Positions 1 to 7,527 of a stretch of DNA of 7,578 nucleotides are shown in pieces. The notes beneath the pieces were generated by a model. That model was given only the letters and a program-made list of their open reading frames with translations, was not told where the DNA came from and made no database searches. Made by a program: the position numbers and the translations under genes. The DNA comes from Pseudomonadota bacterium (GTDB taxonomy: Bacteria > Pseudomonadota > Gammaproteobacteria > UBA5335). Within the stretch, counting starts at the first letter, position 1. Every line of letters begins with the position of its first letter. Location of the stretch: positions 1-7,578 of the forward strand of contig PKCW01000263.1 in NCBI GenBank assembly GCA_002862965.1, read 5' to 3'.

Positions 1-695
1 AGTTGACCGACCCGGACCCGGTAGAGGGTCCGGCCATCGACGACGAGGGTGCTCACCTGATCGGCGTGTGTCCGCTGGACCAGCCGCGCGGCCAGGCTCT
101 GGGCATTCTGCAGGTCGCCGAAGCTGCCTACCTGCACCGTCCAGCCCGCCATCGCGGCTGGTGGCGCTGCCGCCGGGCCAAGGGTCGGCGGCGTCGCAGC
201 CGCCGGTTTGGCGGCAGCCGGAGCATCGCTGCGCACGGGCACCGCCGCTGGCTTCGGCGCCACTGCGGGAGCCGAGACCGGCGGTTTCGGCGGGGCCACG
301 GGCGCAGGCGCCTGCGGCTTGACCTTCGCCTCCGGAGCGGGCTTCCGCGCTGTCTGCGCGGGCGCCGCTGGGCGCTCAGGCATGACGCTCGCGGCCTCGT
401 CCTCGTTCGGCGGCGGCTCGGGCATCGCTGGAACCCCCGCAACCGGGGCGGGTATCTCGGCCGCATCCGGGGGCGGCGACTGAACCGGCGTCGGCGTCGG
501 CGTCGGCGTCGCCTCGCGGAGTGGCGGTGGCGCCAGGTCGATGGTGCGCATTTCGCGCTCGGGATCCCCGCCCGTCACCAGCGCCGGCGGCTCGGTCGCG
601 GCAGGCTTGCGGTCGAGCACCCAGGGCAGCAGCACCATCGCCCCGGCCCAGAGAACCGCCGCGCCGACCAGTCGTCGCCTCAGGATCGGATCCAT
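1..695 (-). CDS. dedD: DedD-like SPOR-domain membrane protein, partial (C-terminus beyond the window edge)
   Basis: A reading frame opens with ATG at 695 and stays open for 231 codons to the left edge. Seen: a short basic N-terminus (RRR at residues 6-8), one hydrophobic segment at about residues 9-27, a long Pro/Ala/Lys-rich stretch at about 55-183, and from about 184 the start of a SPOR domain (GWTVQVGSFGDLQNA, later LYRVRVG). About 48 residues of SPOR are visible; a full domain is about 70-80, so the end is cut off. GGAG lies 7 bases before the ATG (CTCC at 703-706 on the plus strand). Known: SPOR domains bind denuded septal peptidoglycan, and E. coli DedD, a division protein with this same layout, lies directly after folC. 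Inferred: an inner-membrane protein with a periplasmic linker and septum-targeted domain. The linker is low-complexity, so the dedD name rests on domain order and neighbours rather than close similarity. cvpA and purF would be expected next but are not in view. Confidence 0.88.
   Translation of the reverse strand, partial: MDPILRRRLVGAAVLWAGAMVLLPWVLDRKPAATEPPALVTGGDPEREMRTIDLAPPPLREATPTPTPTPVQSPPPDAAEIPAPVAGVPAMPEPPPNEDEAASVMPERPAAPAQTARKPAPEAKVKPQAPAPVAPPKPPVSAPAVAPKPAAVPVRSDAPAAAKPAAATPPTLGPAAAPPAAMAGWTVQVGSFGDLQNAQSLAARLVQRTHADQVSTLVVDGRTLYRVRVGQ
486..511. repeat. Hexanucleotide tandem repeat inside the SPOR gene linker
   Basis: The plus strand reads four full copies of CGGCGT (486-509) plus two more bases. 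On the coding strand this gives alternating ACG and CCG codons, which encode a Thr-Pro run at about residues 63-70 of the SPOR protein. The unit is 6 bases, so gain or loss of copies would keep the frame and only change the length of the periplasmic linker. Confidence 0.85.
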
Positions 696-732
696 GCCGT
701 CACTCCAAGCCGCTCGCATCACCAACTCGTCA

Positions 733-2004
733 TTATAAGGGTTCGGGCGCGGCAAGGGCCACGGTCAGGAAGGAACCCGTCACCAGCACGCGATCCCCCG
801 GGCGGCCGTCGATCAGGGCGGCGCGATAGGCGTCGGCGGGATGATCGAAGCACTGGATGATCGCGTCAGGGGTCCGTTGCCGGATGGCGTCTGCCACCCA
901 TGCCGCCCGCCCACCGCGCGGTCCAGGCAGATCCGGGACGTACCAGCGGTCGGTATGCGGCCCGAGCGCTGCGATCATGGGCGCCGCATCCTTGTCCTGC
1001 AGGATGCCCAGGATCGTCCGGCGTATCCCGGTCACCGGCAGGTCGGCCAGATGCGCGGCCAGAACCTGCGCGCCCGCCGGGTTGTGCGCCACATCGAAGA
1101 TCTGGGTCACGGCGCCCGGACGATGGTCGAGACGGCCGGGCAGGTGTGCCGCGCGCAATCCCTGCGCCACCGCGGCGCGATCCGGTCGTAGCCCGGCCGG
1201 CAACTGCATCAGCGCGGCCAGCACGCCGGCGGCATTGCGGTATTGATGCGCGCCGCGCAGCGCCGGCGGCGGCAGCCCGGTCCAGTCGCCGCCGGCGCTG
1301 CGAAAATCCCATCGGCCGTCGCGACCTTCATGGATGCGAAAATCGGTGCCCGCGCACCAGCGCGGCATCCCCAAACCATGCTGCAGCAGGCCGGCGGGGG
1401 GCGCGGGGTCGGCGCAGATCAGCGGCCGCGTCGCGCGGCTGATGCCTGCCTTCTCGCGGGCGATGCTGTCCCGGTCGGGGCCCAGCCAGTCGGTGTGATC
1501 CAGATCGATGGCGGTGATGAGGGCAATGTCGGCGTCCACGACATTCACCGCGTCGAGCCGCCCCCCCAGGCCGACCTCGAGCACCGCCACCTCGAGATCC
1601 GCGCGGGCGAACAGATCCAGCGCCGCCAGGGTGCCGAACTCGAAGTAGCTCAGGCTGATGTCGCCGCGCGCCTGCTCCACCCGCGCGAAGGCCCTGCACA
1701 GCGCGGCGTCGTCCACCGGCCGTTGCGCCAAGCGCACCCGCTCGTTGTAGCGCCACAGGTGCGGCGAGGTGTAGCTGCCCACGCGTCGGCCGGCGGCCGC
1801 GAGGATGGCCTCCAGGAAGGCGACGCTGGAGCCCTTGCCGTTGGTGCCGGCCACCGTGATGACCCGACGCGCCGGGCGCGGCCGGCCCAGCGCCTCGAAC
1901 ACGGCGCGCACCCGGTCCAGTCCCAGCTCGATCTCGCGCGGATGCAAGCCTTCCAGATGGGCCAGCCAGCCGGCCAGATCGCGCGTGGACTCCGCCGCGC
2001 TCAC
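733..2004 (-). CDS. folC: Bifunctional dihydrofolate synthase / folylpolyglutamate synthase
   Basis: FolC joins glutamate to dihydropteroate to make dihydrofolate, then adds further glutamates to reduced folates, using ATP in the cytoplasm. The 423-residue product matches the usual family length. Seen, in order: [12 protein letters not shown] near the start (21-32), the ATP-binding loop GTNGKGS (53-59), YTSPHL (78-83), NERVR (87-91), [11 protein letters not shown] (119-129), [12 protein letters not shown] (143-154), DLDH (167-170), REKAGI (183-188) and, in the second domain, FDVAHNP. The start is taken as GTG at 2004, which forms a GTGA overlap with the accD stop. The frame stays open upstream to 2901, but that part is only a shadow of accD. 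No clear Shine-Dalgarno sequence precedes the GTG, which suggests translation by coupling to accD. It ends with TAA at 733-735. Whether it has both activities, as in E. coli FolC, is inferred from the family. Confidence 0.95.
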   Translation of the reverse strand: MSAAESTRDLAGWLAHLEGLHPREIELGLDRVRAVFEALGRPRPARRVITVAGTNGKGSSVAFLEAILAAAGRRVGSYTSPHLWRYNERVRLAQRPVDDAALCRAFARVEQARGDISLSYFEFGTLAALDLFARADLEVAVLEVGLGGRLDAVNVVDADIALITAIDLDHTDWLGPDRDSIAREKAGISRATRPLICADPAPPAGLLQHGLGMPRWCAGTDFRIHEGRDGRWDFRSAGGDWTGLPPPALRGAHQYRNAAGVLAALMQLPAGLRPDRAAVAQGLRAAHLPGRLDHRPGAVTQIFDVAHNPAGAQVLAAHLADLPVTGIRRTILGILQDKDAAPMIAALGPHTDRWYVPDLPGPRGGRAAWVADAIRQRTPDAIIQCFDHPADAYRAALIDGRPGDRVLVTGSFLTVALAAPEPL

Positions 2005-2870
2005 TCGGCCGGCGGTCCCGGCAGGCGCATGAAGATCCGCAGCACGCTGGCCAGGCGATCGCGCATCTGGCGCCGATCCAGGATGAAGTCGACCGTCCCG
2101 TGCTCCAGCAGGAACTCGCTGCGCTGGAAGCCCTCGGGCAGGGTCTGCCCCACTGTCTGCTGGATCACGCGGGGACCGGCAAAACCGATCAGCGCGCGCG
2201 GCTCGGCCACGTTCACATCCCCCAGCATGGCGAGCGAGGCCGATACCCCGCCGGTGGTGGGATGGGTCAGCACGGACACGAAGGGCACCCCGGCCGCGGA
2301 CAACTCGGCCAGTGCCGCACTGGTCTTGGCCATCTGCATCAGGGAAAAGAGGTTCTCCTGCATGCGCGCCCCGCCGCTGGCCGCAAAGCAGACCAGCGGC
2401 GCGCGGTCGGTGAGGCTCTGGCGCGCGGCGCGGACGAACTTCTCGCCGACGACCGCGCCCATGGAGCCGGCCATGAAGCGAAAGTCGAACGCGGCTGCGA
2501 CCACCGGCAGTTGCTTGAGCAGGCCCTTCATGACCAGCAGGGCGTCCTTCTCGCCGATGGCCTTCTGGGCCTGCGTGAGGCGATCCTTGTACTTCTTGCT
2601 GTCGCGAAACTTCAGGGCATCGACCGGCTCCACGCCCGCGAACAGTTCGGTAGCCGTCTCCGGATCGAAAAACTGCGCCAGGCGCCGCCGCGGCTCGATG
2701 GGGCCGTGGTGGCCGCACTTCGGGCACACCTCCTGGTTGCGCTCGAGTTCGGGGCGGTAGAGCATCGCCTCGCAGGATTCGCAGCGATCCCAGACCCCTT
2801 CCGGCACCGCCCGCTTTTGTTCGCTTTCGGTGCGGATGCGAGAGGGCATCAGTTTGGTGAACCAGTTCAT
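2001..2870 (-). CDS. accD: Acetyl-CoA carboxylase carboxyltransferase, beta subunit
   Basis: AccD pairs with AccA to form the carboxyltransferase that moves the carboxyl group from biotinyl-AccB to acetyl-CoA, giving malonyl-CoA for fatty-acid synthesis. The product is 289 residues (E. coli 304). An N-terminal zinc finger of four cysteines (C30, C33, C49, C52; CX2C-X15-CX2C) is intact. The crotonase-like carboxyltransferase core follows, with GSMGAVVGE (135-143), SGGARMQE (165-172), [13 protein letters not shown] (206-218) and then [13 protein letters not shown] and [10 protein letters not shown]. The ATG at 2870 overlaps the trpA stop in an ATGA; AGAGGA lies 8 bases upstream (TCCTCT at 2879-2884 on the plus strand). 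The gene ends in a GTGA overlap with folC. accA, accB and accC are not in the window. Nothing looks truncated or altered. Confidence 0.98.
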   Translation of the reverse strand: MNWFTKLMPSRIRTESEQKRAVPEGVWDRCESCEAMLYRPELERNQEVCPKCGHHGPIEPRRRLAQFFDPETATELFAGVEPVDALKFRDSKKYKDRLTQAQKAIGEKDALLVMKGLLKQLPVVAAAFDFRFMAGSMGAVVGEKFVRAARQSLTDRAPLVCFAASGGARMQENLFSLMQMAKTSAALAELSAAGVPFVSVLTHPTTGGVSASLAMLGDVNVAEPRALIGFAGPRVIQQTVGQTLPEGFQRSEFLLEHGTVDFILDRRQMRDRLASVLRIFMRLPGPPAE

Positions 2871-3703
2871 GGCGCGATTCCTCTGGCGCGCGGCGCCTCA
2901 TCCATGGCCACCCGCAAGGCGCTCACCTGGGCCGTGATCTGCTCCGGCAGGGTGCCGGGATTGCCGCCCGCGATGGTCTTGACCAGTGCGCTGCCCACCA
3001 CCACGGCATCGGCAACGGCAGCCACCGCGGCCGCCTGTTCGGGTCCCGTGATGCCGAACCCGACGCCGACCGGCAAGCTGGTCAGTGCCCGCACCACCGC
3101 CAGCCGCTCGCCGACGGCTTCGAGGTCCAGACTGGCGGCGCCGGTCACGCCCTTGAGCGAGACGTAATAGACAAACCCCTGCGCCTGCTCGCAGATCCAG
3201 GCCATGCGGCGGTCGGTGGTCGTCGGCGCCACCAGGAAAATGGGCGCAAGCCGCGCCTCGCGCAAGGCCGGCAGTAATCCCTCGCCTTCCTCCGGCGGCA
3301 GGTCCACGGTCAGCACGCCGTCGACGCCGGCGGCGCTCGCCGCCGCTGCGAATGCGCCGTAGCCCATGCGTTCGATCGGGTTCAGATAACCCATCAGCAC
3401 GATCGGCGTCTCGCCGTTCCGCTCCCGGAAACGGCGCACCAGATCGAGCACGCCCGGCAGATTCATTCCGGACCGCAAGGCGCGGCCGGCCGCCAACTGG
3501 ATGGCGACCCCGTCGGCGACCGGATCGGAAAACGGCACGCCGAGTTCGAGGATGTCCGCGCCTCCGGCGACGAGGGCATGCAGGAGGTCCAGCGTGGTAT
3601 CGGCATCGGGATCGCCGGCCATGACGTAAGTGACGAGCGCGGCGCGGGACTGCTCGTGCAGGGCCCGGAAACGACGTTCGATCCGTGATGGCGCCTGACT
3701 CAT
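2867..3703 (-). CDS. trpA: Tryptophan synthase alpha subunit
   Basis: TrpA cleaves indole-3-glycerol phosphate to indole and glyceraldehyde 3-phosphate and passes indole through a tunnel to TrpB. The 278-residue product is a TIM barrel of normal length. The catalytic pair corresponding to Salmonella Glu49 and Asp60 is seen as E53 ([11 protein letters not shown]) and D64 (VADG). YVSLKGVTG marks the mobile loop 6 region and [10 protein letters not shown] the phosphate-binding region, followed by [10 protein letters not shown]. One oddity is VADGVAIQ where ADGPxIQ is usual, so the proline just after the catalytic Asp-Gly is valine. The ATG at 3703 overlaps the trpB stop in an ATGA, and GGGAGGG lies 9 bases upstream (3713-3719), so ribosomes can both re-initiate and bind anew. 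The 3' end overlaps accD by 4 bases. Confidence 0.97.
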   Translation of the reverse strand: MSQAPSRIERRFRALHEQSRAALVTYVMAGDPDADTTLDLLHALVAGGADILELGVPFSDPVADGVAIQLAAGRALRSGMNLPGVLDLVRRFRERNGETPIVLMGYLNPIERMGYGAFAAAASAAGVDGVLTVDLPPEEGEGLLPALREARLAPIFLVAPTTTDRRMAWICEQAQGFVYYVSLKGVTGAASLDLEAVGERLAVVRALTSLPVGVGFGITGPEQAAAVAAVADAVVVGSALVKTIAGGNPGTLPEQITAQVSALRVAMDEAPRARGIAP

Positions 3704-4920
3704 AGCGCGATGCCCTCCCGCGCGGCGATGGTGAAGATGTCCTTGTCGCCGCGGCCGGAAAGGTTGACGACGAGGGTCTGCGCCGGCGCCATCCGCGCCG
3801 CGAGGCGCTCGGCATACGCCAGGGCATGCGCGCTTTCCAGCGCGGGGATGATGCCTTCGGTGCGGGTCAGGCGATGAAAGGCCGCCAGCGCCTCCTCATC
3901 GGTGGCATAAACGTAATGCGCGCGCCCGCTGTCCTTCAGCCAGCTGTGTTCCGGCCCGACGCCCGGGTAATCGAGCCCCGCCGAGATGGAATGCGCCTCC
4001 TGGATCTGGCCGTCGGCATCGTCGAGCAGATAGGTCCGGCTGCCGTGCAGGACGCCCGGCCGGCCCGCAGACAGCGGCGCCGAATGCTGCCCCGAGGCCA
4101 GCCCGTGGCCCGCCGCCTCGACACCGTAGAGCGCCACCTCCGGGTCGTCGAGAAACGGGTGGAACAGCCCCATGGCGTTGGAACCGCCGCCGACGCAGGC
4201 CACCAGCGCGTCGGGCAGCCGCCCCTCCTGCGCCAGCATCTGCTCGCGGGTTTCCCGCCCGATGATGCACTGGAAGTCGCGCACCATCATGGGATAGGGA
4301 TGCGGCCCGGCCACCGAGCCGATCACGTAGAAGGTGTCGTCCACGTGCGTGACCCAGTCGCGCATGGCCTCGTTCATGGCGTCCTTGAGCGTGCGGCTGC
4401 CGGACTCCACGGGCCGCACCTCGGCGCCGAGCAGCTTCATGCGATAGACGTTCGGCGCCTGACGCTTGACGTCCTCGGCGCCCATGTAGACCACGCATGC
4501 GAGCCCCAGCCGGGCCGCCACGGTCGCGGTCGCCACGCCATGCTGACCGGCGCCGGTCTCGGCGATGATGCGCCGCTTGCCCATGCGCTGGGCGAGCAGG
4601 ATCTGGCCGACGGTGTTGTTCACCTTGTGCGCGCCGGTGTGGTTCAGATCCTCGCGCTTGAGGTAGATGCGCGCGCCGCCCACCTCATGCGTCAGGCGCT
4701 CGGCCAGATACAGCGGCGAGGGCCGTCCCACATAGTGCGCGAGATCGGCATCGAGCCGGCGGCGGAACTCGGGATCCCGGCCGACCTCGTGATAGGCCTC
4801 GGTCAACGCCTCCAGCGCCGCCACCAGGGTCTCGGGGACGAATCGCCCCCCGTAGGGGCCGAAATGCCCCCGCGCATCGGGCAGCGGGCTTCCCGCACCC
4901 TCAAGTCTCGGCATCGGCAC
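3700..4920 (-). CDS. trpB: Tryptophan synthase beta subunit
   Basis: TrpB is a PLP enzyme that condenses indole from TrpA with L-serine to make L-tryptophan, working as an alpha2-beta2 complex in the cytoplasm. The product is 406 residues, as usual for the TrpB1 type. Seen: [15 protein letters not shown] (18-32), [15 protein letters not shown] with the PLP lysine K99, AETGAGQHG with catalytic E121, [10 protein letters not shown] (201-210) and the cofactor phosphate loop GGGSN (244-248). Near the end, LSGRGDKD is present. Two starts are possible, GTG at 4920 and ATG at 4914. GTG is preferred because GGAGG stands 9 bases before it but 15 before the ATG. The start overlaps the end of trpF by 20 bases and the stop overlaps trpA by 4, fitting equal production of the two synthase subunits. 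Confidence 0.98.
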   Translation of the reverse strand: MPMPRLEGAGSPLPDARGHFGPYGGRFVPETLVAALEALTEAYHEVGRDPEFRRRLDADLAHYVGRPSPLYLAERLTHEVGGARIYLKREDLNHTGAHKVNNTVGQILLAQRMGKRRIIAETGAGQHGVATATVAARLGLACVVYMGAEDVKRQAPNVYRMKLLGAEVRPVESGSRTLKDAMNEAMRDWVTHVDDTFYVIGSVAGPHPYPMMVRDFQCIIGRETREQMLAQEGRLPDALVACVGGGSNAMGLFHPFLDDPEVALYGVEAAGHGLASGQHSAPLSAGRPGVLHGSRTYLLDDADGQIQEAHSISAGLDYPGVGPEHSWLKDSGRAHYVYATDEEALAAFHRLTRTEGIIPALESAHALAYAERLAARMAPAQTLVVNLSGRGDKDIFTIAAREGIAL

Positions 4921-5539
4921 GTCTCACAGCCTCCATGAATTCCTGCATGCGCCGCGGGTCCTTGATCCCGGGCGCGCTTTCGACCGCGCTGCTCACATCC
5001 ACCGCCCACGGGCGGACCTGATGGATGGCCGCCGCGACATTTCCCGCGTCCAGCCCGCCGGCCAGAATCAGCGGCAAGGGCCGCTCACCGGGAATGGCGT
5101 CCCAGGCAAAGCGCTGCCCGCGACCGCCCGCCTCGCCCGGCGCGTGGCTGTCGAGCAGCATCCCGCGCGCCCGCACATGCGCGCGCGCCTGAGTCACGAC
5201 GTCGGTTCCGGCGCCCCCCATGCCCAGAGCCTTGATGTAGGCCCGGCCGTGGCGCTCGCATGCGGCGGGCGTTTCGCGGCCGTGGAACTGCAACAGGTCC
5301 AGATCGATCTCGGCCAGGATGCCGTCGATGAAAGCGGGCTCGGCGTCGAGAAACAGGCCGACCACGCTCACGAAGGCCGGGATGCGGTGCACCCAGCGCG
5401 CCGCGCCGGCGGCCTCGAGATACCGGGGGCTGCCTGGATGGAACACCAGCCCGATGGCATCGACGCCGGCATCGGCCGCCTGCAGGGCGTCGTCGAGACG
5501 GGTGATGCCGCAGATCTTGACTCTGGTGCGGATCGCCAC
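4901..5539 (-). CDS. trpF: Phosphoribosylanthranilate isomerase
   Basis: TrpF converts N-(5-phosphoribosyl)anthranilate to its 1-deoxyribulose isomer, the step before indole-3-glycerol phosphate synthase (TrpC). The product is a 212-residue stand-alone TIM barrel, not fused to TrpC. Seen: KICGIT with the general-base cysteine C10, [10 protein letters not shown] (31-40), LLQFHGRE (82-89), LLDS with D130 as the likely general acid, AGGLDAGNV (160-168) and DVSSAVES (181-188). Three family positions look altered: GGRG (138-141) for the usual GG(T/S)G, FAW (144-146) for FDW, and DVSSA for DVSSG. The catalytic pair is intact, so activity is expected. The start is GTG at 5539, supported by GGGAG 6 bases upstream and by the family beginning just before KICG. 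The gene lies 24 bases after the acyltransferase gene and runs 20 bases into trpB. Confidence 0.96.
   Translation of the reverse strand: MAIRTRVKICGITRLDDALQAADAGVDAIGLVFHPGSPRYLEAAGAARWVHRIPAFVSVVGLFLDAEPAFIDGILAEIDLDLLQFHGRETPAACERHGRAYIKALGMGGAGTDVVTQARAHVRARGMLLDSHAPGEAGGRGQRFAWDAIPGERPLPLILAGGLDAGNVAAAIHQVRPWAVDVSSAVESAPGIKDPRRMQEFMEAVRRADAET
4930..4934 (-). promoter_or_regulatory. Ribosome binding site that selects the trpB GTG start
   Basis: GGAGG on the minus strand (CCTCC on plus) lies inside the end of trpF, 9 bases before the GTG at 4920 and 15 before the in-frame ATG at 4914. The spacing favours GTG as the trpB start. Confidence 0.6.
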
Positions 5540-5545
5540 CCAGCG

Positions 5546-5550
5546 CTCCC
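5546..5550 (-). promoter_or_regulatory. Ribosome binding site for the trpF GTG start
   Basis: GGGAG on the minus strand (CTCCC on plus) sits in the 24-base gap between the acyltransferase gene and trpF, 6 bases before the GTG at 5539. No ATG is available before the conserved KICG motif, so this site fixes the GTG start. Confidence 0.6.
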
Positions 5551-5563
5551 AAAAGCGATCAGC

Positions 5564-6451
5564 TTACCAAAACCCGCTCCGGACCGGCACGTCTCGCCTG
5601 CGCGCTCGCCCGGCCGCCCCGGTCGTGGCGCGCTCATTCGATTCCCGCGGGGCCCGCGGCCACAGGTAGTCGATCGGCGACTCGGCGATCCATCCCGCAT
5701 AGAGCGCGCGCAGGGCCGCATCGCTCGTCTGATCGTCCGTGAGCGGCGTGCCGACCGCCAAGCACAACCGCGCGTCGACGCGTCGGCACGACAAGGGCAA
5801 CACCACCGCCCCGGTTGCGCGCGCCAGCCGCCCGATCCGGTCCTCGGTCGCGCGCGATCCTCCCGGGACGGGGTAGTCCGCCAGAATCAGCACAGTTTCG
5901 CCGCGCCGGAGGCACCGCCAGATCTCGCGCGCGTCCCGTCCGTCGACGAGCTTGCCGCCGGTGCGGCGCGCCAGGCGCGCCAGCGGCCGTCGCAGCGCCG
6001 GATGGCGGAACATGCGCGCCACCACCACGAGCGGGACCCGTTCGGCCAGCGCCCGAACCCCTACCGGAAGATCGATGAAATGTCCGGCCAGCAAAATGAC
6101 GGGGATGCGCTGGCGTTGCAACGCGGCGAGCGCCGGCCAGCCGGTCACCGAAACGCCGGCCGGGGCCCGGCGCGGCGTGCCCCACAGCGCATCGGCCAGA
6201 TTGAACAAGGCCATCGCGCGCCGCGTGAAGCAGGCCCGCAGCCAGCCCTCCGGCGCCCCCAGAGCGTCCGCGGGAAAGCGCACCCCCAGGTGCGGCGGGC
6301 ACCGGCTTTCGCGACGCCACAGCGCCCATCCCAACACAGCGGCTGCATGCGCCTTGGCCACCTCGGGCAGCCGGACCAGGCAGCGGCCGGCAACCTCGGC
6401 AGCCGCCCCCGCCAGGCGCGGGTTCAGGCCGGTCGGCGGATCGAGCGGCAT
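5564..6451 (-). CDS. Divergent LpxL/HtrB-family lysophospholipid acyltransferase-like protein
   Basis: The 295-residue product resembles the LpxL/LpxM late lipid A acyltransferases, which move acyl chains from acyl-ACP at the inner-membrane face; E. coli LpxL is 306. Seen: GVRFPADALGAPEGWLRACF (56-75), like the family's NLRLCFPE stretch; PVILLAGHF (117-125) with the family histidine H124; RMFRHPALRRPL (146-157), like the substrate-side RxxxNPxL segment; RGETVLILADY (183-193); LARATGAVVLPL (209-220); and SPIDYLW near the C-terminus, like the usual PxQYLW. The tail is Arg-rich. The HX4(D/E) motif is broken: the residue 5 after H124 is P129, and the nearest acid is D127. No strong transmembrane helix is clear at the N-terminus. 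ATG at 6451 has GGGAG only 3 bases upstream, a short spacing. It starts 10 bases after dusA. The family is fairly sure; the acceptor and whether the protein is active are unknown. Confidence 0.75.
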   Translation of the reverse strand: MPLDPPTGLNPRLAGAAAEVAGRCLVRLPEVAKAHAAAVLGWALWRRESRCPPHLGVRFPADALGAPEGWLRACFTRRAMALFNLADALWGTPRRAPAGVSVTGWPALAALQRQRIPVILLAGHFIDLPVGVRALAERVPLVVVARMFRHPALRRPLARLARRTGGKLVDGRDAREIWRCLRRGETVLILADYPVPGGSRATEDRIGRLARATGAVVLPLSCRRVDARLCLAVGTPLTDDQTSDAALRALYAGWIAESPIDYLWPRAPRESNERATTGAAGRARRRDVPVRSGFW

Positions 6452-6461
6452 GCGCTCCCGC

Positions 6462-7451
6462 TCAGGCCGACAGGGGCGCGGCCCGCCATGGATCCAGCGC
6501 CTGCGCCACCACCGACCAGCCCGCGCCGGGGCGGCACACTTGCTCGCTCAGATGGCGCCGGAAAGCGCGCGCGCCGGGCAGCCCGTTGAACATCCCCAGC
6601 AGCGGCCGCGTCAGCGCATTGAGCGGCGTCCCGGCCGCCAGTTCGGCGCGCGCATACGCGCCGTAGGCCTCGATCACCGCGACCCGGTCGACCACCGTCC
6701 GGTCATCGCCATAGAAGCGCGTGTCCACCTCGGCAAGAAGCCAGGGGCTGTCGTACACCGCCCGCCCCAGCATCACCCCATCGAGCCCCGCGCCTGCGGC
6801 CAGCGCAGCGTCGAGATCGGTCAAGCCGCCGTTGAGGATGATTTCAAGATGGGGCATCGCCGCCTTGACGCCGTGGACCCGTGCATACTGCAGCGGCGGC
6901 ACGGTGCGGTTTTCGTGCGGGCTCAGCCCCTGGAGCCAGGCCTTGCGCGCATGCAGGACGAAGGTCCGGCAGCCGGACGCGGCGACCGTGCCGATGAAGC
7001 GATGCAGGTGTTCGTCGTGATCGAGGTCGTCGATCCCGAGCCGTGTCTTGACCGTCACCGGAATCCGCACCACGGCCTGCATCGCCGCGACGCAGTCGGC
7101 GACGAGCGCGGGCTCGGCCATCAGACAGGCGCCGAAGCGCCCGCCCTGCACGCGGTCGCTGGGGCAGCCCACGTTCAGGTTGATCTCGTCGAAGCCCCAG
7201 TCCTCGCCAAGCCGGGCGCACCGGGCGAGCGCGGCCGGATCGCTGCCGCCGAGTTGCAGCGCCACCGGATGCTGGATCACGCTATGGGCCAGATGGCGCT
7301 CCGGCTGCCCGCGCAGGAGCGCGCCGGTCGTCACCATCTCGGTGTAGAGCCAGGCGTGGCGGCTGATCAGACGCATCAGGTGGCGCGCGTGGCGGTCGGT
7401 GCAATCCAGCATCGGGGCCACGCAGAAGCGGCGGGAGAAAGCGGTGTTCAT
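6462..7451 (-). CDS. dusA: tRNA-dihydrouridine(20/20a) synthase
   Basis: DusA is an FMN-dependent enzyme that reduces uridines 20 and 20a in the tRNA D-loop with NADPH. The 329-residue product is close to the E. coli length. Seen: the FMN-site start VAPMLDCTDRH (11-21), TEMVTTGAL (37-45), QLGGSDP (66-72), EINLNVGCPSDRVQ with catalytic C96, VKTRLGID (134-141), and HARKAWLQGLSPHENR (167-182), a stretch typical of the DusA subfamily rather than DusB or DusC. NGG and GVMLGRAVY in the phosphate-binding region follow, then a helical C-terminal domain. ATG at 7451 is the start; only a weak ribosome binding site is seen before it. It is probably the first gene of the tightly packed block, after a 76-base gap, but no convincing promoter was found there. 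Confidence 0.96.
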   Translation of the reverse strand: MNTAFSRRFCVAPMLDCTDRHARHLMRLISRHAWLYTEMVTTGALLRGQPERHLAHSVIQHPVALQLGGSDPAALARCARLGEDWGFDEINLNVGCPSDRVQGGRFGACLMAEPALVADCVAAMQAVVRIPVTVKTRLGIDDLDHDEHLHRFIGTVAASGCRTFVLHARKAWLQGLSPHENRTVPPLQYARVHGVKAAMPHLEIILNGGLTDLDAALAAGAGLDGVMLGRAVYDSPWLLAEVDTRFYGDDRTVVDRVAVIEAYGAYARAELAAGTPLNALTRPLLGMFNGLPGARAFRRHLSEQVCRPGAGWSVVAQALDPWRAAPLSA

Positions 7452-7527
7452 GCGCCGAGTCTACCAGCCCGCTCGACCCCGGCCGCGAAAACCGTCCTGC
7501 GCCGCCGGACGCCCGGTCATTCAGGGA
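7452..7527. other. Intergenic gap upstream of dusA
   Basis: This 76-base gap is the longest non-coding stretch in the window and the likeliest place for a promoter driving dusA and the genes after it. It is GC-rich. I see no good -35/-10 pair, no strong hairpin with a T-run, and no leader peptide. Confidence 0.5.

Noticed and set aside
3..860. 285-codon plus-strand open frame at the left edge
   Set aside because: Extremely Arg-rich with long Arg runs, and antisense to the SPOR gene, which has a membrane segment, a SPOR domain and a ribosome binding site.
1243..2760. 505-codon plus-strand open frame
   Set aside because: It is antisense to folC and accD, whose motifs are unmistakable; its own product has no recognisable domain.
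2005..2901. Extension of the folC frame upstream, giving a 722-residue open frame
   Set aside because: This part lies over accD in another frame, is Arg/Pro-rich and matches no family; FolC similarity begins only after the GTG at 2004.
3826..4938. 370-codon plus-strand open frame opposite trpB
   Set aside because: It mirrors trpB and its product shows no family motif.
5540..5563. Possible trp attenuator or leader peptide before trpF
   Set aside because: The gap is 24 bases, too short for a leader peptide with tandem Trp codons and alternative hairpins.
5553..5565. Short hairpin with a following T-run between the acyltransferase gene and trpF
   Set aside because: The stem is only 4 base pairs (AAGC/GCTT) and is too weak to call a terminator; it would also cut the tightly packed block.
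5021..6589. 522-codon plus-strand open frame
   Set aside because: It is antisense to trpF and the acyltransferase gene, Arg/Pro/Gln-rich, and explained by the few stop codons in high-GC DNA.
7458..7463. TAGACT, resembling a -10 box, just before dusA
   Set aside because: It lies only 6 bases from the ATG and has no matching -35 sequence.
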